Source: Moniliella sp. 'wahieum' (lineage: Eukaryota > Basidiomycota > Moniliellomycetes > Moniliellales > Moniliellaceae). Taken from it: 64,000 nt of DNA. The translations under genes and the position numbers were made by a program. The notes below the pieces were generated by a model. That model saw only the letters and a list, made by a program, of their open reading frames with translations. It searched no databases and was not told the origin of the DNA. Shown piece after piece: positions 1 to 13,198 of this stretch. The stretch's first letter is position 1; each line of letters opens with the position of its first letter. The stretch is taken from contig RSEE01000022.1 of NCBI GenBank assembly GCA_003971905.1, positions 620,001 to 684,000 on the forward strand. Reading direction: 5' to 3'.

Positions 1-531
1 GTTCCACTTTCTCCTCCACTTCCGCGCTCTGGCTCTGCCATATACCCCTTGTCCCTCTCACCATCTAGTCACATAGATGCCGTAGCTCAAATCATCTCCT
101 TCTGTCCAATTGTCCCGCCGACACCCATCACGGAGATGCTTTCTACGTACATTATTATAAGTTGTGATGAGAAGAGTGGCCCTCTGCTTCGCGCGACGTT
201 AGGCAGAACAATTCCATTCACCTTCATGAGATACAAGAGAACTCAAGTGGGTGGTGATGCAGGATATGCGATGCACCAACAGGATGCTATTGGCGTACAG
301 AACAAGGCCAGAGGGCATCCAGGCCGAACAGGGCAATAAAAAAGGACACGTCGCAGGTTCATGATGACGAGAATGTGAGAGGGCACAACAGTGAGAGTGA
401 TGAGAACGATGAGGAAAAGAAGGTCCGAACAGGGGGTGGGGGGGAGGACCCGTAAGCGGGCAGGGGAGGGCAATGAATAGGACAGAACAAAGGGCAACAA
501 AACGAATTTTTGACAACCCCATCCATCATGT
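1..531. other. Intergenic, no gene recognised
   Basis: This is the downstream flank of the minus-strand gene that ends at 532. The reading frames here are short, overlap on both strands and have no recognisable domain or splice pattern. I see nothing further that I can support. Confidence 0.5.
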
Positions 532-1632
532 CTAAACCATGGTGGAAGGGGGCGTAGAAGGAGAGGACGAGACCAAGTCCGTTTTGGAAGGCGCTTGGTC
601 TGCTCGGTCCCAAGGGAAGGCATGCGGCGGCGCGGTAAATGGATTGGGGCGGACCCATCCCGAAGACGAAACCGGTGGGGTCGGCATATCTCCCAATGTC
701 TCCACGGTCTCCTGCTCCTCCTCCTCGTCATCAAACGGCGACTCGGAAATAATGGGGGCGTGGTGGGTGGGCCCGGAAGCGAGTCGGTATGCATTTGCAA
801 TTCGGCAATGTTGATCGAGTGGCTGCGCTCCTTCTTGGGAACGGGTGAATGCTTCTGTTCCTCAGCCTCTTCGGCAGGCTTGGTACCGAGACCCTTGACT
901 GGCTCCTTGCGCAGCCGCTTAAACATCTTTTTCACCCCCTTTTGCATCACCTCCCCAAGTCCACCACATCGTCCCTTGGATAAAGTGGAACAGGCCCAGC
1001 GGCAGAGGCTTGGTCACCGGACCAGGCTGCTGCCTGCTGCTGCTGCTGTAGCTGCTCGGCCCCTGCTTGCGAAGCCAGCAATTGGGCGCGAGACGTCACA
1101 CCAATCGAGATAGACTGGGAACGAGTCGTCCGACGGCCGGTACTGGGCAAGGGGCAGAAGCGAAGAGAGGAGGAAGTGGATCTCCGTTCACGTTCGCCTT
1201 TCTCGGACGAACCGGCCTGGGTGGGATGGGAGGGCGACGATGCAGCGGTGGAGTGGGTAGAGTGGGTGGAGGTGGTTTGGACCGACGCTCGGGTGGACAC
1301 GTCGCTCTGGTCCGATACGGCCGAGCCGCGATGCGTCTCGGTCGGGGACACTGGGGTAGGGATCCAGCCATCTCCAAACGAGGCATTGGGGCCGCGTGGG
1401 TCGACGGAGAGCACCTCGGGACCACGGATGGTGAGTGGGCCGGGGGTGTTATCCGGGCGGCGGCGGTAGGACTTGCCGAGGGGGTGTTTGTTTTTCTTGG
1501 CGAGCGATCCAGGGGGCTTGGGGACGAGGAAGGCGTCTTTGAAGCGGTTGGGCTTGCGCGTGTCGCTCGGTGGGCGCAGCAGCAAGCGGGGTCAAGGATG
1601 CTCTTGAGCGCGGGCTGGGAAACGGTGGACAT
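532..1632 (-). CDS. Unknown proline/serine-rich protein, frame broken
   Basis: I do not recognise a family. The likely start is the ATG at 1632 (MSTVSQPALKSILDP). The protein then continues in another frame with a basic stretch (KPNRFKDAFLVPKPPG, KKNKHPLGKSYRRR), a Ser/Thr-rich region, a glutamine run, and a conserved-looking basic patch GVKKMFKRLRKEP. A last frame change at a run of five C near 775 opens an acidic tail (DDEEEEQETVETLGD) that ends SSSPSTPPSTMV. Three single-base shifts join these pieces into about 366 residues. There is no signal peptide or membrane segment, and it is probably mostly disordered. The basic patch could bind membrane or nucleic acid, but that is inference. Confidence 0.55.
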
Positions 1633-4600
1633 GGCGGGGCGGGAGGTGGAGGAGCAGGAGCAAGAGGGAGGGAGAGGATGAAGGAGAGAAGGTATGGAGG
1701 TAGTGGTCGTGGTCTGCCTGCTGAGTGCACCGCACTGAGTGTATTGTCGATGGGGTTTGCGAGTCTGGCCACGCTCCCCAACCTGGGACCCACGGCAAGG
1801 GGCGGCAGGGGCAGCAGGGGGCGAGTGTGGCCGCACGCGCAGCGGGCTTAAAGCCCCGCGCAGCTTAAGCCGCAGCCCCGCATTTTTTTTTCGGGAGCAG
1901 CGCACTTGCCTGCCGCACTGCGCCCCAGCAGCGCTGCCCTCGCTGCCGCTGCCGCTGCGCATGACATCAACGCACACCCGCTTACATACGCAACGCTCCA
2001 CGTCACGCCGCCGCCCCCCATTGGCCCATTGTGTGTGCTAGCATGCTTACGTGTACAGATACCCCCCATCAGGTGCATCAGGCCCAAGGCTCAGACAGTG
2101 TCGGCCGCCTGGGGAAATCCTTGCTCCTTCCACACTATACTCGCTGCATCAATCAGTCGTCAGGCTGTGAGGCCTGGCCGCTTCCAGCCCCCCACGCGTT
2201 ACATTCCCCAATCCCCCAACGCCGCTTACGGGGAAGAATGGGTGCCGCGAGCTTGCTGGGGGCCGCACGGGCGACCCACGATGCATCTCCAGCAGACCTC
2301 TTCTCTCTGCCTGTTGGGGTGTCATAGGTGGCTTGTGCAAGCATCTTTATGCGGTGGTGTGGGTAGACAGTGAGGGTGCTGTCTATGGCCCTTTTCGGGT
2401 GCCCCCAATCCTTCGTTGAGTGGTCCCCCTTGATTGATGATCGATCATCTCTCCACACTCCGGATATTTGGCCTCCTCATGCGGCGCCTGTCGGTATCAC
2501 CATCCTCTGTTCTTGCAAACAACCCGATCGAGGGGGGTTAAGGTAATCGTCGGCCTCGGTGGCCGCCGCACAAACGTTGGGGGCGCAATCAACGAATGAG
2601 AGGAAAGTGTGTGGAGCCGCATCATATTCTGGCCGGAGAAGTATACGCAGATGAGACGTTTTCAAGGGGACCTGCGAGCCATCCTATTTCCCCGGCAGCG
2701 AATCTGGTGGAGCTTGGCAGAAGGGAAGGCGACAGTGTGCGCTGCGCCCAGCTCGAGGTTCTCTTCAAGCTAATACAGCAGGGTAATACGTCGGAAGTAG
2801 GCTGCATATGATCGCGCACCCCGGAAGGTGGTACCGAGGGAACCGCCAAAGCTTGTGGAAGGCCGGGAGAAAAAAATGAGGTGCTTCGACCGCTGCAGAA
2901 GGCGGACTGTGACAAGAAAGCCAAGTGCCAGGGACACGCTCCAGCGCCATTCCTCCCCCTGCAATGTGCTTGACGACGCGTGGGTACTAAATGCCACCAA
3001 GACGGCCAATAAATGATGTTTGAGTACTGGAAACGCCTTGAGGAGAGGGGTCACATTGGAGACAATGGCGCATCGCTCATATGTCTATACCACATAGGCT
3101 TCATCGTATCTAGTCGCGCTATACATCCGGTTTGGAAGCAAATGACGCGCGCCAGAGGGTCCCGGCCTGCTGGCGATTCCACTGATCTCTTAATTAGATT
3201 GGCATGAGCACTCTGAAGCAGTACAGGCCGGGTGATCGAGCTTGCCAGTCGATAGAGAATCGGCGTTTCTATGTCATGATCTCAATACAACAACAGTGAG
3301 GGAGGTGGAGGGTGGGGGCGCTTTCTCTTTTTGTACAGTACACCCCGGTCTTGCAGCGCCCTGGAGGTTTTGGGGATAATATCCTACGTATCCACAGTCA
3401 GCATCTCTCCTCTCGGTTTCTCGTCCAAAAGTGGAGTTGTAATCCAATACGTCTCCCAGCTACCAATGCCGATACTATGACTCAGAAAATCTCGGTGTGC
3501 AACCTGCCTGAAATCGGCCGCACTGCAATACGGAGGGAACCGCGACGAGGCGTTTGCAGGCGCCGCTGCCTTGCCCGGCAAGTGATGGAGATGCCGGGGG
3601 GAAAAGCGGGGTTTGAAAAAAACGTTATGTGAAAGAATAAATCGAAAGACGATACGTGGGGCCCCACACCATGCACCGTGCTTAATAACGTTTTCTATAA
3701 ATGTGTTGAGAGAGCGGTTATACTTTCGCGAGACCGCCGCTGGGGTGCTGGGCATGTTGGCACATACGTGGTGGGAAGCAACGGGATCGAGGGACAGTGG
3801 TGATGATGCAATGACAATGATGTTAATGATGCACCGGCACTCTCGATGGCGTCGGGCGTGAGAAAAAACCAGGTGGAATGCAAAGAGGTGGCTTGGTGGG
3901 GCAGGCGTGTGACCACATTTCTTTTTTGGGCACGATTAATTGATTAAGAGGGACAGTAATCGATGGACAAGGCATGGAGACATACGAGAGCCAACGCGCA
4001 GCGCAGATGTGACACACCACGAGCGCGTGCTACGATCGGCTCGTGTTCGGTATAGTGGTTGCGTGGCTCCGCGGCGGCCACAGGAGCTTTGCGCCTTAGG
4101 AAAAAGGCCGCCTGAGCTGAGCGCCTGGCCGCGCTCTGCCCGCCCGCCGGACTCAGCGCGTGGTGTGCTGAGTGCTGGCTGAGCGTTGAGTGGACGTGGT
4201 GTGAAAGGAAGGGGTGAGAAACAAGCGAGAGGGCCGTGGGAAGCAACACCAAGACAGGCGCGCCTTTGGTTGGGTGGAGCTGCTTTTGCGGGGGGGCGAG
4301 ATAACGGCGGCAGGCGCACTGGGCCAGTGTGTGGGGCATGTTGGAGCCCCTTTTTAGGCTCCTGGGGCGGCACGCGCCAGTGTGCCCGCCAAGGGCGGTG
4401 CGAAAGTGGCGCCGTGCAGCGGCAGAAGCAAACGTGGCACGCGTCAGCAGGGGTCCGCCTGGCCAGCGACTGGCGCCGTGCCGCATCTGCTGCGCGTCTG
4501 CTGCGCCGCCCCCGCTCGCGCCGAGGTACGCTCTGCCCGCTTGGGCCCGCGCTCGGCCACTGGGCCAGTGTGCCCAGCGCACGGGCCCAGCACCACCCCG

Positions 4601-4733
4601 CCAAAAAAATAAGCGGGCAGCCGATTGCCTTTTCGCTCCTCTCTTCCCCCCGCTTATTGTGTGGCCTTCTCTCCTTTTTCTCGTTCCCCCCCCCCCCCAA
4701 CACCACCCCGATCTGACCAGCACAGAACGGACG
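1633..4733. other. Long gene-free region between divergent genes
   Basis: This 3.1 kb region separates the minus-strand unknown gene from pyruvate carboxylase. Both ends (about 1800-1990 and 4040-4700) are very GC-rich with many GCGCTG/CAGCGC words, as expected of promoters here. The middle (about 2340-4000) is richer in A and T. Many small frames exist on both strands, none with a recognisable domain, codon pattern or splice signals. It could hold a non-coding RNA or a decayed element, but I see no evidence of either. Confidence 0.45.
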
Positions 4734-7700
4734 ATGGCAGAACACAACCCGTCGTCGTCGACCCCTTCGTCAGCGTGCCCGCCACGCCAGCGTTCTCACC
4801 GGACATGCCATTCCACCCTTGCAAAAATCCGCCAGAACATGGGCGGCGCTGACGATGGCGAGCCCTGCGCAAGCTCATGGTCCCAATCGCGGCGAGATTG
4901 CTATCCGCGTCTTTCGCACTGCTCACGAGTTCGCCATGTCCACAGTCGCCATCCTCAACGAAGACCGCATGTCAGCCCACCGCTGGAAGGCCGACGAGGC
5001 ATACCAGTCGGGCAGGCCTCTCGGCTGTTGGTGCCTACCTGGCATCGATGATATTATCCGCATTGCTCTGGACCATGGGGTTGACATGATCCAGTATGTT
5101 TCCTTTTTTCCTTCCTTGATCGACGTGGTGAGTGTGGCTAACTTCCATCCCCTCTCAGCCCGGGCTACGGTTTCCTGTCGAGAACGCCGAGTTTGCACGT
5201 AAAGTCGAGGCTGCCGGAATTGCTTTCATTGTCCGCGTCCTGAGACGATCGATGGATTGGGCGACAAGGTCAAGGCTCGTGACCTGGCCCGCCGGGCGGG
5301 GGTGTCGATTGTGCCGGGCCCCTGGCCCGATTGAGAGCTACGAAGAGGCCAAGATTTCATCAAAGAGGCCGTTTCCCTGTCATTATCAAGGCTGCCATGG
5401 GCGGGTGGTGCCGCGGCATGCGTGTTGTTCGCAGTGCCGATGAATTTGAGCAAGCCTTTCGATGGCCAAGTCGGAAGCCAAGTCGGCCTTTGGTGACCCA
5501 ACTGTTTCATTGAGCGCTTCCTTGACCACCCCCGCCACATTGAGGTTCAGCTCCTGGCTGATGGCGAGGGCAATGTGGTTCACCTGTACGAGCGTGACTG
5601 CTCATGCAGCGCCGGCATCAAAAGGTGGTTGAGGTCGCTCCGGCCTCCAACTTGCATGAGAAGGTGCGCCAGGCCATCTTGAATGATGCGGTTAAGCTGG
5701 CCAAGACGCGGGCTACCGCAACGCCGGCACTGCCGAGTTCCTTGTTGACCAGCAGAACGCCACTACTTTATCGAATCAACCCACGGCTCCAAGTCGAGCA
5801 CCCATTACCGAGAGATCACGGGCTTGACATTGTCGGGGCTCAGATTCAATCGCAGCAGGTGCGACACTGGACGACCTGGGACTGACCCAGCAGACAATTC
5901 AGAAGCGTGGTTCGGCCATTCAATGTCGTATCACCACGGAGGACCCGACTCAGAACTTCCAACTGACACCGGCAAAATTGAGGTCTATCGCTCGGCTGGC
6001 GGGAACGGTGTCCGTCTTGATGCCTCCAGTGGGTTTGCCGGTGCGCAGATTACCCCCCACTATGACTCGCTCTTGGTCAAGTCACCTGCCGTGGAGCGAC
6101 GTACGAAGTGACAAGGCGCAAGATGCTTCGTGCGCTGGTCGAATTCCGTATCCGGGGAGTCAAGACCAACATCCCTTTCCTTGTCCGCCTCATCACGCAC
6201 GACTCCTTTGCCTCGGCCAACACTTGGACTACAATGATCGATGACACCCCGAGCTGTTCAACCTGGTCCAGAGCCAGAACCGAGCCCAAAGCTCCTCGCT
6301 TACCTGGGCGATATGGCGGTCAACGGTACTTCAATTCAAGGTCAGATGGGCGAGCCAGGGCTTAAGACGGAGGTGGAGATCCCCCCTTGACCAACCCAGA
6401 TGACCCGACGAAAACAATTGACACGGCGGTGCCGTGCGGAGGGATGGCGCTCCATCCTTCTCCATGAGGGTCCTGAGGCATTTGCCAAGGCAGTGCGAGC
6501 CTACAAGGGCACTCTGATTATGGATACGACGTGCGTGATGCACACCAGTCTCTCCTGGCCACACGTCTGCGTACGATGAGATGACCAACATTGCCAAGAC
6601 CACCTCGTACGCGTTGAAGAACGCGTTTTCCCTCGAGTGCTGGGGCGGGGCTACGTTCGATGTTGCCATGCGTTTCTTGTATGAGGACCCGTGGGCGCTT
6701 GCGCAAACTGCGCAAGCTTGTTCCCAACATTCCCTTCCAGGCACTTATCCGTGGCGCCAACGCCGTCGGTTATACGTCGTACCCGGACACCTGATCTACG
6801 AGTTTAGCAAGAAGGCGGTTGAGAACGGTTGGACATCTTCCTGTCTTTGACTCGCTCAACGACCTAGGCAGTTTGCGCTTGGGCATTGATGCAGCTAAGA
6901 AGGCGGGTGGAGTGGCGGAAGGTACGGTGTGCTACACGGGCGACGTGGCCAACCCAAAAGCCCCCCCAAGTATACGCTCGACTACTACATGCACCTCGTC
7001 GACGAATTGGTCAAGACGGGCATTCACATTCTCGGTGTCAAGGATATGGCTGGTCTGCTGAAGCCGGCGGCGGCCCGTCTGCTGATCGGCACCATCCGCA
7101 AAAAGTACCCCGACTTGCCCATCATGTGCACTCGCACGACACCCGCGGGGATTGCACTAAGCTCCATGCTGGCTGCTGCTGAGGCTGGAGCCGATGTGGT
7201 GGATGTTGCGATCGATTCCATGTCGGGTCTTACATCACAGCCTTCGATGGGTGCTTTGGTCGCCGCTCTGGAACAGACGGGTCTTGGACCTGGGATTCGC
7301 CATGGGACATTATGGCGCTCAACCTCTACTGGACCTCGGTGCGCCAACTGTACCAGTGCTTTGAGCAAGAGGTCAAGGCATCGGACTCGTCCGTGTTTGA
7401 CCACGAGATGCCTGTGGGCAATACACCAATCTCATGTTCCAGTCCATGTCCCTCGGCTTGGGAAGTCAGTGGAGTGAAATCAAGAAGGCCTACATTGTAG
7501 CTAACAAGCTCTGTGGCGACATTGTCAAGTTACTCCATCCTCCAAAGTCGTCGGTGACTTTGCTCAGTTCCTTTGCCAACAAGTTGACCAAAGCCGAGGT
7601 GGAAGCGCGTGCCGACAAGCTTGATTCCCAAGCTCAGTCATTGAATATTTCCAAGGCTACCTCGGCACCCCACCGGGCGGGTTCCCTGAGCCGTTGCGGA

Positions 7701-8346
7701 CCAATCTTGCGCGGCAAGCCCAAGATCCAAGGGCGCCCTGGCGCAACGATGGCGCCTGTGGACCTACGCCAGATCAAGAAGGACTTGACAAAGAAGTACG
7801 GCAAGACGATCACCACGGCAGATGCGATCAGCTACGCCATGTACCCCAAGGTTTTGAGGAGTTCCATGCCTTTTGGACAAGTATGGGGACCTGTCCCACC
7901 TTCCGACTCGCTACTCCTTAGCAAGGCCCCCGTCGGCGAGGAGATTCACGCCTACATTGACCGTGGCAAGTTGCTCATCATCAAGCTTTGGCGGTGGGAG
8001 CCGTCAATGCAGACAAGGGCACGCGCGAAGTGTTCTTTGAGCTAAACGCCGAGCCCCGCTCCATCATTGTCGAGGACAAGAGCGCAGCCGTGGAGACCGT
8101 GCACCGTGAGCGGGCGCGTGCGGGCGAGGCAGGTGAGGTGGGATCCCCGTTGGCTGCGGTGGTGGTGGAAGTGCGAGCGCAGGAGGGCCACCAGGTCAAG
8201 GCAGGCGACCCCCTGGCGGTGCTGAGCGCGATGAAGATGGAAACCGTTGTTTCCTCTCCCGTTTCGGGCAAGGTGAAGCGGATCGTGGTCGAGGCAGCGA
8301 CTCGGTCTCGGCTGGCGACTTGCTGTTTGTTGTGGGCCACGAATAG
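4734..8346 (+). CDS. PYC1: Pyruvate carboxylase, many frameshifts
   Basis: This is the biotin enzyme that carboxylates pyruvate to oxaloacetate with ATP and bicarbonate; it is cytosolic in fungi. The ATG at 4734 begins [12 protein letters not shown]. The biotin carboxylase domain follows ([60 protein letters not shown]). The carboxyltransferase barrel has [40 protein letters not shown] and [20 protein letters not shown]. The C-terminal biotinyl domain has AMKME, with the biotin lysine codon at 8234-8236. A 65-bp intron (5094-5158) restores MIHPGYGFLS. The span gives about 1,180 residues, the normal family length. At least fifteen single-base frame changes interrupt it, with sense restored each time, which points to sequencing error and not decay. 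The identity is certain; the exact protein is not. Confidence 0.93.
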
Positions 8347-9282
8347 TTGTTTGTTTGTTGCCCCCTATGATCATGCAGATCATGCACTCGTGGATCATCA
8401 GATCTCAGATCGCAGATCTCAGCGTTCGCCCTCGCTACTTCTCCTATGTCCCTCCATCGTCTACCGTCTACATTATCATCTACACGTTGATCCACAAAAA
8501 AGGCGAGAAAGAGTCAGAACTGGCCTCGTTCTAGCCTGCGTTTATGCAGAGTATGTTATAGAGTACGCCTGGTATAGGCGCATTGCAGTGGGGATGCAAC
8601 GTTAGTAGAAACCGTGTCTGTGCAGATCGCCGTAGGCACGGCGGGCGGGCAAAAGGGTAGGATCGGTCCGTTGGTGGAGAGCTACTCAAGACTCAATGCG
8701 TTAGATAGGGCATTAGTATATCATCAGAAGGCGCAGGATTTCTAAAAAGACTCAAGCCAATCGCGCGTTGTTGAATCCTATGCAAAAAATGTCGACCCAC
8801 ACAACTTCATACGCCTTTCCAACCCGTCGTCCCACTACAAGGTTGCGTTCGCTTGTGTTATGGCAGCATTTCGTTATGGCCCACCTCCTCCACTGGTTCT
8901 CGTTGGGATGCTCCTTCGCGCGTACTACGAGATTACCATCAGATTACCTCTTCCACATCCATAGTACCTCGAGCATATCTCGTTCCCGTCCTCCCAGTCG
9001 CGTATTCTCAGGTCGAAGATATGGCAAGGGCACGGAAGAGCCCATGTACAATGGATGGTCTTAGCGGCTCGCTTGCGGCCCAGCTTCACCAACGGTGGAT
9101 TCGCCACTACAAAGACAAGTGCGTCAGACTATCAGGATGCAGTAAATCCATACCTATGCGACGGGACGGTGGAGCCTAGAGCGGGGGAGGAGGGAGATGA
9201 GAGATATATAGTCGGGCCAAGGGGAGGATCCACGTGAGCGACCAGTGGCCACCGACCAAGGTGCCAAGCGGGGCGGTACCCA
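8347..9282. other. Convergent 3' intergenic region
   Basis: This 936-bp region lies between the stop codons of pyruvate carboxylase and the cullin, so it holds two 3' UTRs and terminators. Around 8395-8425 there is a short AT-rich direct repeat of ATCTCAGATCGCAGATCTC type. No gene is recognised. Confidence 0.5.
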
Positions 9283-11780
9283 TCAGGCCAAGTACTATGG
9301 TACAAGTCCTTCTGACCCTCGAGCGCTCAAGGTACTCCTTGTCAATCAACACGTCGATGGCTTTCTTGATGTCGGGAACGGCCGGCTTGAAGCGGGTGAG
9401 AATCTGTTCAATGACCGCAGAGATCAACAGGTTATGCTTGAGTTGTTTGCGTGCTTTCATGATGCGCACAATCGCGGCTTGGATCTTGATTTCGCGCTCC
9501 TGCTGCACACTCTGCAGCACTTCGTTGCTCTCTTGTTTTGCTGCGCTCCGTCTTGATCGGTACGTTAGGTTGAACTTGAGCTCTTCTTCGATTGAATGCG
9601 CGGTTGATCTTGAACTTCTTGCCTCCGTCCATCGGAAGCACCACCTTGCCTTACTCAAGAGAGTCAAGTTGGGCTTCAGCAACTCATCGGAAATGTCGGT
9701 CGCGGAACGGATCTCGTGTACGTCAGAGTCGCGTCGGGTGCCTCGTTGAACGCCATCAAAATGGCCGCCTGCCAGGCCGAAGTCATGAGAGTGTACTCTT
9801 GATCGAAGACACTTAGCCGTCAGCTCGGCCCGGGACATGTTCCACAGATAATCCAACTTGCGTCCTTGAAAGCGCTTTTCGTGTAAAACGTATTGAACTG
9901 GTTGATGTACCGCTGCAGGCTCTTGGGTGGAATAAAGCCAGAGTTGGATTTGGTCAGGGGCCAGTGCACACTGCTCACACCATCGCACTAAAGTCCATCT
10001 TGGGCTTGGGCACACCCAACTCGACCGAGTATTCAGTAAAGCTATTGTTGAGCTCTTTGCTGAGATTGACGTCTTGGAACATGCGCTGCAGTGCACTCGT
10101 GTACTCAAACCCACAGGCCTCCTTAAGCTTGGTAATCATGTACAACTCGGCATCGTCTGTTGACGTCTGCTGCACTAGCCGGCAGCGAGGTGCTTCGAAT
10201 AGAACTTCTGGAACACGTCCTTGTCGGTCAGGTACTTGAATGACCATCACATCGTCAAATCTTGTCGAGGCGGCCCTCTTGGTGGCCTTGCGCCCTTGTT
10301 GAGGAGCCGGTGGGTGTGTTGGGCGACTAGAGCAGGGACTTGGACAGACTCGTGCCGGTGACCGCGTTGGAGTTGACAAAGCTGGAGCATGCTTTATCCA
10401 AGGCGCATGCATCTTGGCCTCGTTGGCAAAGCACTCTTTGACGATACTGACACATGAATCGTGGACATCAAGGATAGCCTTGAAGTAAACATCAGCATCG
10501 ACCTCGCCACCCTTGGCGAGACCTTCGGTTGCTTCAAGCCCCTTGTTCTTGACAAAGTGTTCAAACTTGACCCGGAAGTTGGGGAGGAGATGGACCACGT
10601 TGCAGAGCAACCGGTACATCCGCGTCAGATCGTCCTTTTGATCACGGCGAAGAAGGTCATCAAAGATGCCATCAAAGGCGCCAACTTGGTCTGCCAGCAA
10701 GGCTTGGTAGCAGTTGGATTGCAATCTATACTCAGTCGTGGCATGGAGGTAGCGTTGCACCCGCTCCTCCTCCTCCCGCAGACGCACTTCAACCTTCTTC
10801 ATGTAGTCCGTTACCCCATTCTTGGCGATGTACTCGGCCGACTCGGCCTGGTAAAAGCGCGTTGTCTCCTCAAGGAAGTACTCTTCAAAGCCCTTGCTGT
10901 ACACAATCAGATCAGGTGGTCGCGCTTCGTCCTGGGTTACGCCGAGCGTGACAAAGCTGCTGATGACCGTCTTCAGCATGCTCGTGTCGACAATCTCGCC
11001 GTTGCGCTGCCGTTCCACTTGACGTAGGAGGGCATTGGTGAGCTTCAACTTGTCGTGCTGCTGCAGTTGGCGGTACATGAACTCCTTCCATTGAATCAAG
11101 GCAACCTGCACGCGTTGGGGGGAGGTGAGTATGTCAGGGACAATATCGAACGTCGAGACTACTAAAGGGGAGAAAAGAGAGGGAAGAAAACATACAACAT
11201 AGATGGTGTGTACATCAAGGCTGCCATTCGCCTTCTGGTACGACACCCAGCGCCGGTTCAGGTAAGAGCAGAGAGGTGGTTGACGTACTTGGCCCCGTCG
11301 GTATACCGCCCCATTGCTTGCGGTAGTACTGCAGCAATTGTTCGTCCTCCAATTCCTCGGCGCCCGCGTAGATCTTCCGTACGCGGTTCTCCAGGTACTC
11401 AACGATCTTGAGATACATTTCCTTCCCGAGCATCTGCACACCCGCCCCGTCCGTACGGTCGCTGGGCCGGGTGGGGGCAAAGCCTACGCCGGTACAGTAG
11501 TTGTAAATTCGGGTGAAGAGATGCGAGTAGTCGTTGTGGCTCACCTCCTCGGTTTGGGAAACCATCTGGACAAAATTGCAGCGTGGTTAGGACAGAGGCG
11601 GTGCGGATCAGCACAGGGACATACCAGACGTTCAATGCCGCTCTCGACAAAGCGCCAGACCTCATCAGGTCTGTGCTCATGCGGATGCGCAGGAGCGCGG
11701 GTCATGGTCAGTAGACGGGGGGGAGGGATGCATGCATGAAGGACATACGAGGCCAAGTTGGAAAGACCGGCCATGGCCAT
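9283..11780 (-). CDS. CDC53: Cullin, Cul1/Cdc53 type (SCF scaffold)
   Basis: This is the scaffold of SCF ubiquitin ligases, binding Skp1/F-box proteins at the N-terminus and the RING protein Rbx1 at the C-terminus. The ATG at 11780 gives MAMAGLSNLA. Introns at 11671-11748, 11566-11624 and 11106-11195 join SPDEVWRFVESGIERL to MVSQTEEVSHNDYSHLFTRI and then IYNYCT, as in Cul1. The cullin repeats run to about 10400 and the homology domain follows. The C-terminal winged helix has QAAIVRIMKARKQLKHNLL, with the expected neddylation lysine codon at 9455-9457. Allowing one frame change after KEYLER, the protein ends in YLA, the family's usual C-terminus. About 757 residues are implied, typical of Cul1. 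Several frame changes lie at about 9300-9900, 10200-10400 and 11250-11320. Confidence 0.92.
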
Positions 11781-12223
11781 GGTGCCAGGGGGTGGGGATG
11801 CGGGTGTGACGTGGGGAGGAGCGGGGCGTGTGGAAGCACGGGGCAGCGAAGAGAACAGCGGAGGGGTGCGTGCGTGCCAAGGCTGGTCGGGAGAGAGCTG
11901 CGGCAGGGGCTGGATGGTGACGGTGGTGGCGGTGGGGGTAGTGGTGGCGGTGGCGGTGGTGGTGGCGATGGGGATGGCGATGGCGTTGCCGACGCACTGA
12001 GGAGCGTCGATGGGGCAGAACGCCGGCGCGGCGCTGGCTGGCGTGGCCCAGCAGCCGGATGACGTAACAGGAGCACTTGGGCACGGCGCCAGTGTCGCTG
12101 TGCCTCCGCAGCGCCGAGCACGCAGCATGCAGCCGCATCACCGGTGGCCACCGCTCCGCAGCGCAGCGCGCCTTCAGCCAGCGTCCCCGCCGACCTCACC
12201 GCCATCCACCGCCCACCGCCGCC
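11781..12223. promoter_or_regulatory. Bidirectional promoter, cullin / SUS1
   Basis: A 443-bp GC-rich region separates the divergent start codons of the cullin and SUS1. It holds a run of GGTGGC/GGCGGT-type simple sequence (about 11910-11980) and a bZIP-type TGACGTAA site. No other gene fits between. Confidence 0.6.
12060..12067 (+). promoter_or_regulatory. CRE-like site TGACGTAA
   Basis: The octamer matches ATF/CREB-type bZIP half-site combinations. It lies about 280 bp from the cullin ATG and 157 bp from the SUS1 ATG. Function is inferred from sequence and position only. Confidence 0.35.
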
Positions 12224-12667
12224 ATGGCCGACATGTCTGAGGACGACCTCCTGGAGGCGCTGCACCAGCGCATGGTCACACCGGCGCCTGGGATCGCCTC
12301 ATTGAGAAGATGCGCGCTGCTCACCGCCACGTCCTATGAGGATGATCTCGCGGCCTTTGCGCAAGGTACGTGCTCGGCTCTTTCCTTCCTCCCTCCCGCG
12401 TGCTGCGTCTCCACACTCTGCTAACGTTCTTTGACCCATAGGTGAGGCTGAGGCCCAGCCCAGCGTCGATCTCGCGGCGCTCGTGGAGAGGATAACACCC
12501 GAAGCCGTCGGTCCGTAGGCCTCCCGCTCAAGTTGAACTGGAATGGGGATTTTTGGTACTGACACTCGTCTCTCGTCTCTCCAGACTCGGTCCCCGAATC
12601 GATTCGGACGACCATGCAAGCATCCATTATGAAGTTCCTCCAGGACAACCTTGAACTGGAGACGTAA
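12224..12667 (+). CDS. SUS1: SUS1/ENY2 (SAGA DUB and TREX-2 subunit)
   Basis: This is the small subunit shared by the SAGA deubiquitinase module and the TREX-2 mRNA export complex. The ATG at 12224 gives MADMSEDDLLEALHQRMV. A one-base shift then reads GAWDRLIEKMRA, and a second, compensating shift returns to LTATSYEDDLAAFAQ. Introns at 12366-12441 (branch CTAAC at 12421) and 12511-12584 lead to VDLAALVERITPEAVDSVP and the end IMKFLQDNLELET. The order matches ENY2: N-terminal acidic start, GxWxRL helix, L-V-x-x-x-TP-x-A-x-x-SVP motif, C-terminal helix. About 100 residues result, the usual size. The multi-intron structure in so short a gene is also typical of SUS1 genes. Confidence 0.85.
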
Positions 12668-13198
12668 CCCGAGGTGCGCTACGACCATACGCTTCGTCCT
12701 GGCCCGCCCCGCCCGTCTCGGTCTTGTCAAGTCCAGCATCCCCTAAAAGGGCCAAAAATGTACTTTTACTGCCATCGTAGCGTTTGTTTTGGTGTCCTCC
12801 CGACCGCATGTGCCCGCGCCGGTAACTGGGCTGTTGAGAGGGGCCTGCCAGATGAGATAACCCATGCCTGCTTGGGGTCGTGGGCCGGTGTCTGTCGAGG
12901 CAGGCGCAGGGATGATGCGGCCCATCAAAATGGGGAGGCGACGTGAGATGGTGTGAGGACGAGGGGAACCCATAGTCTTACGCCAGAGCTGCCTCACGCT
13001 GCGTAAAGTCGTGCGCCACTGATCGGGGGAGGGGTACACGTGGGATAGATTCGGCGGGCCGTGCGAGGACTACGCGACTACGCGTCGCAGCGTGACGGGC
13101 GAAACTAAATAAAGACCCACATCGCGCAACCCTGGTTCCAGCTGCGCCACCCTTCGCCAGCCGGCAGCGCCCATCTCCCAATTACCACCACCACTCCC
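12668..13198. other. Intergenic between two plus-strand genes
   Basis: This holds the 3' region of SUS1 and the promoter of the membrane protein gene. A stretch near 13040-13110 is rich in CGCGAC/GCGTCG. No gene or repeat was recognised. Confidence 0.45.

Noticed and set aside
4734-8346. Pyruvate carboxylase as a pseudogene
   Set aside because: All catalytic segments and the biotin site are intact, and neighbouring essential genes carry the same kind of break.
11700-12265. Long Pro-rich minus-strand frames over the cullin/SUS1 promoter
   Set aside because: They are shadows of GGTGGC simple sequence and of SUS1 exon 1.
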